Source: Polynucleobacter bastaniensis | GTDB taxonomy: Bacteria; Pseudomonadota; Gammaproteobacteria; Burkholderiales; Burkholderiaceae | NCBI RefSeq assembly: GCF_018882205.1 | Contig: NZ_JACVOU010000004.1 | Coordinates: forward strand, 124,001-188,000 | Direction of reading: 5' to 3' | DNA length: 64,000 nt | Part shown: piece by piece, positions 1-7,213 of the stretch | Layout: each line of letters starts with the position of its first letter | Position numbering within the stretch: position 1 is the first letter of the stretch | Notes under the pieces: model-generated | Told to the model about the DNA's origin: nothing | Seen by the model: only the letters and a program-made list of their open reading frames with translations | The model's database searches: none | Position numbers and translations under genes: made by a program

Positions 1-76
1 CGGCAATCGCCTCTCTGAGGTCATCATCATCTTCGATCAAAATCACGGGAAATGGCTGTGGGTCGCTGGCATGCAT
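1..76 (-). CDS. Response regulator, N-terminal fragment (FleR/FlrC-like by context)
   Basis: Only the first 25 codons are in the window; the gene runs off the left edge. It starts at an ATG (76-74 on the minus strand), 14 bases after the kinase stop. The visible peptide contains VILIEDDDDLREAIA, the first beta strand and acidic pocket of a receiver domain. Its position directly downstream of a FleS/FlrB-like kinase and next to the flagellar operon suggests the cognate regulator FleR/FlrC, a sigma-54 activator, which would fit the sigma-54 promoter in front of flgB. The AAA+ and DNA-binding domains cannot be seen, so the class is inferred. Confidence 0.8.
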   Translation of the reverse strand, partial: MHASDPQPFPVILIEDDDDLREAIA

Positions 77-90
77 AAGGGTTTTCTGAC

Positions 91-1245
91 TTAATGATTT
101 AAAGAGGGTTGGGCATAAGGTAGGTTGATCTGGAAGATGGCACCTTGTTTAGAGTTCTCAGCGCTGATGCTGCCGCGAAAGCTCTCAATCGTATTTTTTG
201 CAATCGAAAGACCAAGTCCAGTGCCATTAGCGCTGGTAGTAGAAAAGGGCTCAAATAGGGATTTGAGCATTTCTTTGGCGATGCCTGGGCCTTGATCAGA
301 AATCGTAATGGTTAGCGTTTGTTGATTACTTGTCGCTAGCATTCTGACTGTTTGATTGGCTTTAGAAACAGCTAAAGCATTTTCGAGAATGGCAACAATG
401 GCATTGGAGATCGCTTTGGGCTCTACCAATAAGTTTCCGTTATTTATATTGTTGGCTGTGAGGGATAGTTTGACTTGCTTGGCTTCAAAGAGAAACTGAA
501 TGCTTGCTTGTGCGTCTTCAATAATTTGGACCGGATTTACCAGCTTAGTCTTATTGGGCTTATTCGAAATAAAGCGCAGCATATCTTGCGAGAGCTTTTC
601 TAAATCCAATAATTGTTTACGCAGGCGATCAGCAAATTCCTTAGAGGTGTCAGCGTTGATCTGCCCGTCACAAAGATGCGATGCATATAGCAGGGCGGTT
701 GCCAGAGGCGTTCTAAATTGATGGGCTATACCAGCAGCCATACGACCCATCGCTGCTAATCGATTTTCTCGTTGCGTCTCTTCGTGACGCAAAATGTTGG
801 TAGTGATGTCTTGGATCTGAATAAAGCTACGTGGGCCTTCGTTGATCCGAACGACTTGCACAGTTTTTTGAATGCGTTTTTGACCGTCCTTTTGGGTAAT
901 GAGATATTCCCCCGGCGTGATAGAAGCTTGCCAATCGCTTGGAATTTCAAAAGTGGCCCCAGGTTTTAATTGGGGCAGAAAGATCAGCACAGCAGGGTTA
1001 TGTAATAAAACGACTTCATTTTCCAGCAAGATAACCCCTGCTGGAATGGCGTTTAAGAGAATCGCCAAGCGTTGGTTGGATTTTTGGAGCTCGCTACTGA
1101 GTTGATTAATCTTTTCTTGAAGCGCAGTTTGTTGAGCTTCCAGTTTTTGGGATTCCGCATAAAAAATTGCAAAAGCCTCCTCGAGATGCTTGGTAGCATC
1201 TAATGAATCTTGCGGAGAGGGTAACTTGTCGGTTTTTGTGCTCAA
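91..1245 (-). CDS. Sensor histidine kinase, FleS/FlrB type
   Basis: A 384-residue protein without membrane segments. A coiled coil (about 20-60) leads to a PAS-like domain (60-150), then a HisKA domain with the phospho-acceptor His175 in AHQFRTPLATALLYASHL, then an HATPase domain with an N box (ENALAVSKA), DQGPGIA and GTGLGLSIA. The H-box closely resembles FleS of Pseudomonas and FlrB of Vibrio, soluble kinases controlling middle flagellar genes. It starts at TTG with no clear ribosome-binding site; no upstream ATG is available. It is divergent from fliF and co-directional with the response regulator fragment at the window edge. Confidence 0.9.
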   Translation of the reverse strand: MSTKTDKLPSPQDSLDATKHLEEAFAIFYAESQKLEAQQTALQEKINQLSSELQKSNQRLAILLNAIPAGVILLENEVVLLHNPAVLIFLPQLKPGATFEIPSDWQASITPGEYLITQKDGQKRIQKTVQVVRINEGPRSFIQIQDITTNILRHEETQRENRLAAMGRMAAGIAHQFRTPLATALLYASHLCDGQINADTSKEFADRLRKQLLDLEKLSQDMLRFISNKPNKTKLVNPVQIIEDAQASIQFLFEAKQVKLSLTANNINNGNLLVEPKAISNAIVAILENALAVSKANQTVRMLATSNQQTLTITISDQGPGIAKEMLKSLFEPFSTTSANGTGLGLSIAKNTIESFRGSISAENSKQGAIFQINLPYAQPSLNH

Positions 1246-1274
1246 GTAACGATTTTTTTAAGGGGTGTGGTTTA

Positions 1275-1291
1275 GAGGCAATATTTGCCTC
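1275..1291. promoter_or_regulatory. Inverted repeat in the kinase/fliF divergent promoter region
   Basis: GAGGCAA-TAT-TTGCCTC is a perfect 7-bp inverted repeat in the 163-bp region between the divergent kinase and fliF. The same core recurs twice as AGGCAAAA at about 1327-1342. No sigma-54 (GG-N10-GC) or FliA box could be found here. It could be the binding site of a flagellar master regulator or a short hairpin; the role is inferred. Confidence 0.4.
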
Positions 1292-1408
1292 TTTTTGGTA
1301 AATATGGCTTTAGGATATCAACATTTAGGCAAAATAGGCAAAAATGTTCTATATATAGTGATATTATTATTTTTAGAATTTTCCCTGACATGACGGAATT
1401 GATCAAAA

Positions 1409-3361
1409 TTGAGTGAAGAAACGCAACCGGGAATACAGGAAAGCGAGCGAGATGCGGCAGTAGTCAATATTGGCTCTGTTGGCGCCCCCACCTCAGCAAC
1501 TCCTGTTCAAAGTCCTAACGGTGGCGGCACAGCACTCCCCCAAAGTTTAGTAGGCCTACAAAATCGTTATAAAGCGCTAAACGCTCAGCAGCGCCTGATT
1601 TTGTTCGCCGCAGTGTTTTTGGTGGTTGCCGTAATGGTGTTTGTTTCGGTTTCTGGAAGAAGTAAAGATGACTATCGAATCTTGTTTTCGAGTATCAATG
1701 AGCGTGACGGGGCTGCCATCGTAGCGGCTTTGCAGCAGATGAATGTGCCTTACAAGTTTACTGAAGGCGGGGCAGCAATCTTAGTGCCTGAATCCGCTGT
1801 TTATGAGACCCGTCTTCGTTTAGCGGGTCAAGGGTTGCCTAAGGCTGGTAATGTCGGCTTTGAGTTGCTGGAAAACCAGAAAATGGGAACTAGCCAGTTT
1901 GTCGAGCAAGTGAATTACCAGCGTGGCCTTGAGGGTGAATTGGCTCGCAGCATTAGCTCCTTAGCGCAAGTTAAATCAGCAAGGGTGATGCTGGCGATTC
2001 CCAAGCAGACCGCTTTTATGCGCGAGCAGGAAAAGCCTACCGCTTCAGTCATTGTAACGATGCATCCAGGAAGATTTTTAGATCCTCAGCAAGTAGCAGC
2101 TATCACGAATTTAGTGGGATCTTCGGTTCCAAATCTGGGTCCTGCCAATGTCACCATAGTCGATTCGGAAGGCAGTTTGCTCGCGCCAAATGCACAGCGC
2201 CTGGCCGGTTTAGACAGCACGCAACTGAAGTATGTTGCCGAGCTCGAAGGCGCACTTTCTAAGCGGGTGCAAGCGATTTTGGAACCTGTTACGGGCAAAG
2301 AAAATGTTCGAGCCCAGGTAACGGTCGATATGGATTTTGGTGAGTTAGAGAGAACCGAGGAAACCTTTGGTCGTAATTCGCCGCCTAACCAATCTTCGAT
2401 TCGCAGTCAACAAACCAATGAGGCTGCCACTCCCAGCTCGACAACGTCAGGTGTGCCTGGCGCTTTAACCAATCAAGCGCCAGGGGCTGGGCAAGCACCA
2501 ATTAACACTCAAGCGGCTGGCGGTGCAGCGGGGCCGCAAAATCTCAATGCACCCCCTACAAGTTCGGGTTCGAGTGCCAGTAATATTAAAAAAGACGCAA
2601 CAATTAACTATGAGCTTGATCGAGCTATTCAGAGAATTAAGTCTGAAAAAGGGCAGGTCAGAAGAGTTTCTGCTGGCGTTGTGGTGAACTATAAACAGCC
2701 CCTTGGTTTGGATAAGGATGGCAAGCCCCGTAAGCCGATTCCCTACAACACTAAAGAGCTTGATCAAATCAATAACTTGGTGAGGGATGCTGTCGGTTTT
2801 TCAGAGAAGCGCGGAGACAGTGTCAGCGTTGCCAATATTCCGTTTAAGGTTGAGGTGAGTGATGAACCCCCGTTCTATAAGCAAGCTGGGGTCATTGAGC
2901 TAAGTAAAGAGTTCTTCAAGTTCGCCATTATTCTAGGTTCACTCAGCCTCATGTTTTTTGGAGTTGTGCGTCCTTTGCTCTTTCCTCCGAAAAAGGACGA
3001 AGTTTTGGAAGAGCAGCGTATTGAGGAAGAGTTTGACGAGAAGATTAAAGCGGAGATGGCACAGATGGATCCTCGGGCGCGTGAAAAGCGTCGCATGGAA
3101 GTTGAACTGTTGCGCGAACGCCAGCGCGCTGCGGAAGAAGAAGAGCGCGCAAGGGCTGAGGAAGAGCGTAAACGGTCTGAGGAAGAGAAAAAACGGATCG
3201 ATGAGGAGAAGAAACAAGAGTACGAAGAGCTACTTCAGTATGCTAAGGATTTTGTGGAAAATAATCCTAGAGCAGTTTCTGCAATCTTTAAAGAGTGGCT
3301 ATCTGAAGATGCGGCCAAGCAAAATGCAGGCGCAGCCGAAGCTGCCGCACCTGCCGGTTAA
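1409..3361 (+). CDS. fliF: Flagellar MS-ring protein FliF
   Basis: FliF forms the MS ring in the inner membrane and is the platform for the export gate and rotor. The 650-residue protein has transmembrane helices at about 62-82 and 502-525, the ring-building YscJ/FliF domains between them, and the usual low-complexity Pro/Ser/Gln insertion at about 320-400. The cytoplasmic tail is unusual: residues 530-605 are a highly charged Glu/Arg/Lys coiled coil before the FliG-binding end (YEELLQYAKDFVENNPRAV). Translation starts at TTG 1409; the nearby ATG at 1390 is out of frame. It is the first gene of the fliF-fliR operon. fliE, often adjacent, is not in the window. Confidence 0.97.
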   Translation: MSEETQPGIQESERDAAVVNIGSVGAPTSATPVQSPNGGGTALPQSLVGLQNRYKALNAQQRLILFAAVFLVVAVMVFVSVSGRSKDDYRILFSSINERDGAAIVAALQQMNVPYKFTEGGAAILVPESAVYETRLRLAGQGLPKAGNVGFELLENQKMGTSQFVEQVNYQRGLEGELARSISSLAQVKSARVMLAIPKQTAFMREQEKPTASVIVTMHPGRFLDPQQVAAITNLVGSSVPNLGPANVTIVDSEGSLLAPNAQRLAGLDSTQLKYVAELEGALSKRVQAILEPVTGKENVRAQVTVDMDFGELERTEETFGRNSPPNQSSIRSQQTNEAATPSSTTSGVPGALTNQAPGAGQAPINTQAAGGAAGPQNLNAPPTSSGSSASNIKKDATINYELDRAIQRIKSEKGQVRRVSAGVVVNYKQPLGLDKDGKPRKPIPYNTKELDQINNLVRDAVGFSEKRGDSVSVANIPFKVEVSDEPPFYKQAGVIELSKEFFKFAIILGSLSLMFFGVVRPLLFPPKKDEVLEEQRIEEEFDEKIKAEMAQMDPRAREKRRMEVELLRERQRAAEEEERARAEEERKRSEEEKKRIDEEKKQEYEELLQYAKDFVENNPRAVSAIFKEWLSEDAAKQNAGAAEAAAPAG

Positions 3362-3378
3362 TATGAGGAGAATCTGTT

Positions 3379-4473
3379 TTGGCTGATGAAGCTCCCGTAG
3401 AAAAAACGCTATCCATAGCAGATGCTCTTAAAGAGGGAGTCAAGTCTGCCCCTGCTGGTGGCACCATCTCTTTTGATGACTTGGACGGTGCTTCACGTGC
3501 TGCGGTTGTCCTGTTGGCTGTTGGCGCTGAGTCTGCAGCGAATGTGATGAGAGGCATGACGCCTTTTGAGGTGCAGCGACTCTCAGGAAAGATGGCTGTA
3601 GTGCGCTCCTTAAGTAGAGACTTAGTGCTGGAGGTATTACGGCAATTTAAGGATGTCACCGCCAATAATACGCAAGTTGCATTTGATACCGATGACTTCA
3701 TGCAGAACATGCTAACCAAGGCAATGGGTGCAGAAGGTGCTTCAGATCTATTAGGCCGTCTTGAAAATACGCTTGATATGTCTGGTATCGAAACACTCAA
3801 GCGTATGGAATCCGACGTGCTTTACGAGCTCATCAAAAATGAGCATCCACAAATTATTGCAACGGTGATGGTCTTCTTGGATCCTACTCAGGCTTCTGCC
3901 TTGCTCAAGTTATTTGCTGATGAATTACGAAACGAACTCATCTTACGTATTGCTCTATTGGAAAAAGTTCAACCAGCAGCTCTGAAGGAGTTAAACGAGG
4001 TGATGTCTCGTTCATCAGGTCCAGACTCAGACTTCCGTCGCAGCAGCGTGGGTGGTGTAGTGCCTACCGCGGAGATTTTGAACAACCTCTCTGGCGGCTT
4101 GGATAAACAAGCCTTGGAAAACATCCGAAAATATAGCGGTGAGTTGGCCGATGCTATTCAAGAAAAGATGTTTGTCTTCGAAGACTTCTTGGAGCTTGAA
4201 GATCGTTCATTACAGACTTTAATGACAGAGGTTCCGCAGGAAACATTGATCATTGCATTAAAAGGCGCAAGTCCGAAGTTGCGCGAAAAAATCTTCAAAA
4301 ATATGGCGAAGCGCTCTGCCGATACTGTGCGTGAAGATCTTGAAACAAGACCGCCTGTGAAGGTCATTGAAGTTGAGGCAGCCCAAAAAGATGTCATTGC
4401 AATCGCTCGCGCCTTGAGTGAAGAAGGTCGAGTCAATATGGAGAGAGGTAAGTCCGCTGATGCCTTCCTCTGA
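3379..4473 (+). CDS. fliG: Flagellar motor switch protein FliG
   Basis: FliG couples MotA torque to the rotor and links FliF to FliM. The 364-residue protein has all three domains: FliG-N, the middle domain with the FliM-binding EHPQ motif (NEHPQIIATVMVF), and FliG-C with the torque helix (FEDFLELEDRSLQTL, then KGASPKLREKIFKNM and REDLETRPPV). It carries about 30 extra N-terminal residues. The TTG start at 3379 follows a strong GAGGAG site at 3365-3370, 17 bp after fliF. A second, isolated FliG-C domain is encoded at 40921-41343. Confidence 0.97.
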   Translation: MADEAPVEKTLSIADALKEGVKSAPAGGTISFDDLDGASRAAVVLLAVGAESAANVMRGMTPFEVQRLSGKMAVVRSLSRDLVLEVLRQFKDVTANNTQVAFDTDDFMQNMLTKAMGAEGASDLLGRLENTLDMSGIETLKRMESDVLYELIKNEHPQIIATVMVFLDPTQASALLKLFADELRNELILRIALLEKVQPAALKELNEVMSRSSGPDSDFRRSSVGGVVPTAEILNNLSGGLDKQALENIRKYSGELADAIQEKMFVFEDFLELEDRSLQTLMTEVPQETLIIALKGASPKLREKIFKNMAKRSADTVREDLETRPPVKVIEVEAAQKDVIAIARALSEEGRVNMERGKSADAFL

Positions 4474-5353
4474 TGAGGACTCCTTGCTAACGCGATGGGA
4501 GCCACCCTCTTTTGATCCTCCTAAACCTCCTAAGCCACCTAAGGTGGCTCCGATTCACTACCCCACCGTTGAAGAAGTTGAAGCGATTCGACATGACGCT
4601 TATGAAGAAGCATACGAGCTCGGCTCTAATGAAGGCTTTGTAGAAGGGCGAACAGCTGGATATGACGAGGGCAAGACTACTGGTTATGACGAGGGATATA
4701 AAGCGGGCTATCAAGATGCAGAACAAGAGACGCTGCGCTTGCAAAATGCTTTGGGACAACTTTTAGAGTCGCTTGTTGGAATGCCCGAGGCAATTGCAGC
4801 ACCTTTAACTCAGTTTAGTTTTGAAATTGCCTCTCGTTTGAGTGCAAACAGTTCAATGGAGCGCGCCCCCTTTGTGATGGCGGTACAAGAAGCTTTGATG
4901 CGTTTGCCGCGACCTGGTGAGAATCTCTATTTGCGTTTGCGTTCTGAAGAAGTGGATACATGGAGAAAGATTGTTGAAGACCCAGGTTTGCCATTTAATT
5001 GCACGATCTTAGTAGATGCCGATGTACGTCCTGGGCATGCTTATGTCGAGGTGAGTGGCGCTCGTATTGATGTCGGATTTGAGGCACGCATGGCACTAGT
5101 GAAGACAGCTTTGGGTTTAGATGGCTCAGTTGCTCAAGATGACAAAGTCGTTGATCAAAAAATCACACCAAAACTTTTAGAAGATGAGTCTATTGGTGAG
5201 GCGCAGAGTTCCGATGCATCTCATGCTGAAGAAGATCATGATTTTGCGGAAGATGTTAGTAGCGATTCTGAAATGGAGGTTGAAACAGATTCCGAAATAG
5301 AACCTGACGCTGATCATCCAATCAATCCTGATGATCAGGTGCAGCCAGAGTGA
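4460..5353 (+). CDS. fliH: Flagellar export apparatus regulator FliH
   Basis: FliH binds FliI and tethers the export ATPase complex to the C ring. I place the start at ATG 4460, which overlaps fliG by 14 bp and has an AGAGAGG ribosome site; an in-frame GTG at 4418 is further upstream and less likely. The protein (297 residues) has a Pro/Lys-rich start, a Gly-x-x-x-Gly series at about 50-85 (GFVEGRTAGYDEGKTTGYDE) typical of FliH, a C-terminal domain that binds ATPase, and an added acidic tail of roughly 60 residues rich in Asp, Glu and Ser. Confidence 0.93.
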   Translation: MPSSDEDSLLTRWEPPSFDPPKPPKPPKVAPIHYPTVEEVEAIRHDAYEEAYELGSNEGFVEGRTAGYDEGKTTGYDEGYKAGYQDAEQETLRLQNALGQLLESLVGMPEAIAAPLTQFSFEIASRLSANSSMERAPFVMAVQEALMRLPRPGENLYLRLRSEEVDTWRKIVEDPGLPFNCTILVDADVRPGHAYVEVSGARIDVGFEARMALVKTALGLDGSVAQDDKVVDQKITPKLLEDESIGEAQSSDASHAEEDHDFAEDVSSDSEMEVETDSEIEPDADHPINPDDQVQPE

Positions 5354-6735
5354 GCGTGTTACAACCTCAGGAATTGGTAAGTCAGTTAGAGTTGCGTCGC
5401 CAACACTTGATGCAAACACCTTACTCCATTCGAGAGGGAAAATTAAAGCGCGTCTCTGGAATTGTTTTAGAGGTTGAAGGCCTGCCAATGAGTATTGGAT
5501 CAGGCGCTACCATCCTCTCTGAGTTGGGTGGTAAGACTTACGATGCAGAGTGCATTGGCTTTAATGGCGCAATCACTTATTTAATGCCGATTGATGCGAT
5601 GGAAAATATTTCACCGGGCGCATTAGTGTATCCAGCAAATACGCCATTTAATTCTGGGGCAGGTTACATCTCCAGTAGTGTCGGTGAACCTTTGACGATT
5701 GGCGAGAGTTTGCTGGGTAGAGTAGTCGATGGTTTGGGTCGACCTATCGATGGCAAAGGATATGGTGAAAAACAATTTTCACCCATCATTCAAAGAATGT
5801 TAAATCCCCTAGATCGAACTCCGATTCATGAACCTTTGGATGTGGGCATTCAAGCGGTGAATGGTTTGTTAACAGTGGGCCGTGGCCAACGCGTCGGAAT
5901 ATTTGCGGGATCTGGAGTCGGTAAAAGTGTTTTATTGGGAATGCTTGCGCGTAATTGCGTTGCTGATGTGATTGTGATTGGCCTAGTTGGCGAGCGCGGT
6001 CGTGAAGTACGCGAGTTTTGTGAAGATACATTAGGACCAGAATCATTTAAGCGTGCTGTGGTTGTTGCCGCACCTGCAGATGCTTCTCCCTTAGCGCGCT
6101 CAAAAGGAGCATCTTACGCAACCGATGTAGCGATTTGGTTTCGAGATCAAGGTAAGCACGTCGTTTTGATTGTTGATTCACTCACTCGTTACGCAATGGC
6201 TTTGCGTGAAATTGGTCTAAGCTTAGGAGAAGCTCCTGTAGCACGAGGCTACCCTCCTAGCGTATTTGCCCGCATGCCAGAGTTAGTTGAGCGCGTTGGA
6301 AATGGCGCCAACCCTGATGGTTCAATTACTGCTTTTTATACCGTCTTGCTAGAAGGTGATGACACCAATGATCCGGTTGCTGATACCGCACGCGGTATTT
6401 TGGATGGTCACTTCTTCCTTTCTAGAGAATTAGCTGATAGCGGGCACTACCCAGCTATTGATGTGGAGAAATCGATTTCTCGGGTGATGCCAAAAGTGGT
6501 GTCAAAAGAGCATTTACTCTCCGCTAGAAGAATGAAGCAGTTATACAGTCGGTATATGCGGGGAAGGGACTTGGTCTCGATGGGTGCTTATATTGCGGGG
6601 AGTGATCCAGAATTAGATGCTGCTTTGCAAGCCTGGCCAAAAATTCAGGCTTTCCTGCAACAAGATGCTGATGTAGCCGTTCCCATAGATCAAACAGAGG
6701 CTTTGTTGGCTGAAATTAGCCCGCCTAACCCATAA
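5350..6735 (+). CDS. fliI: Flagellum-specific export ATPase FliI
   Basis: FliI is the F1-ATPase-like hexameric ATPase of the flagellar type III export system. The 461-residue protein has the Walker A motif GSGVGKSVL near residue 190 and Walker B region VVLIVDSLTRYAMALRE near 275, with the GYPPSVFARMP signature downstream. It starts at GTG 5350, overlapping the fliH stop (GTGA), a sign of translational coupling. Confidence 0.98.
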   Translation: MSVLQPQELVSQLELRRQHLMQTPYSIREGKLKRVSGIVLEVEGLPMSIGSGATILSELGGKTYDAECIGFNGAITYLMPIDAMENISPGALVYPANTPFNSGAGYISSSVGEPLTIGESLLGRVVDGLGRPIDGKGYGEKQFSPIIQRMLNPLDRTPIHEPLDVGIQAVNGLLTVGRGQRVGIFAGSGVGKSVLLGMLARNCVADVIVIGLVGERGREVREFCEDTLGPESFKRAVVVAAPADASPLARSKGASYATDVAIWFRDQGKHVVLIVDSLTRYAMALREIGLSLGEAPVARGYPPSVFARMPELVERVGNGANPDGSITAFYTVLLEGDDTNDPVADTARGILDGHFFLSRELADSGHYPAIDVEKSISRVMPKVVSKEHLLSARRMKQLYSRYMRGRDLVSMGAYIAGSDPELDAALQAWPKIQAFLQQDADVAVPIDQTEALLAEISPPNP

Positions 6736-6740
6736 AGCTT

Positions 6741-7187
6741 ATGAATGCCATCGAACTCCTTCATTGCTTAGCCAAAATACGAGAAGATCAGGCTATGGCA
6801 CGGGCAAAGCGCGTTGCCAGTCAGGTAAATCAGCAAAAAGCCTTTAAAGATCAAGTACTTGACTATGCGAAAGATTATGAGGCTCAATTACTTGCTGGTG
6901 GCAAAGGCGGATCTTCAGTGGCATTCATTCAGGATGCCAATGCCTTTAGAGAGAAGCTGCTGCATAGTGCTATAGAGATGGATGATCAAATTCAGGGCAT
7001 GACAAAGGCCTCTGAGGAAACCTTAAAAGTGGCTACTTTAGCCAGAATGCGCACTCGGGGGTTATCTAAATTAGTAGACAAAATGCACCTAGAGGCTAAA
7101 AGAAAGCAGGCTAAAGCAGAGCTAAGCCAATTTGAAGATAACTTCTCAGCAAGGCTGAGTTTCAAATCTGGCACGAAAGATGCATAG
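6741..7187 (+). CDS. fliJ: Flagellar export chaperone FliJ
   Basis: The product is a 148-residue, charged, almost fully helical coiled-coil protein, five bases after fliI and before fliK. FliJ fits into the FliI hexamer like the gamma subunit of F1 and recycles export chaperones. Sequence conservation in this family is low, so the call rests on length, helical heptads (for example KMHLEAKRKQAKAELSQFED) and position. Confidence 0.88.
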   Translation: MNAIELLHCLAKIREDQAMARAKRVASQVNQQKAFKDQVLDYAKDYEAQLLAGGKGGSSVAFIQDANAFREKLLHSAIEMDDQIQGMTKASEETLKVATLARMRTRGLSKLVDKMHLEAKRKQAKAELSQFEDNFSARLSFKSGTKDA

Positions 7188-7213
7188 TTGGTAGTGTTCC
7201 TTTTGGAGAAAGC

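Noticed and set aside
3288..3800. A 170-codon minus-strand open frame over the fliF/fliG junction
   Set aside because: It is antisense to conserved fliF and fliG sequence and encodes no recognisable protein.
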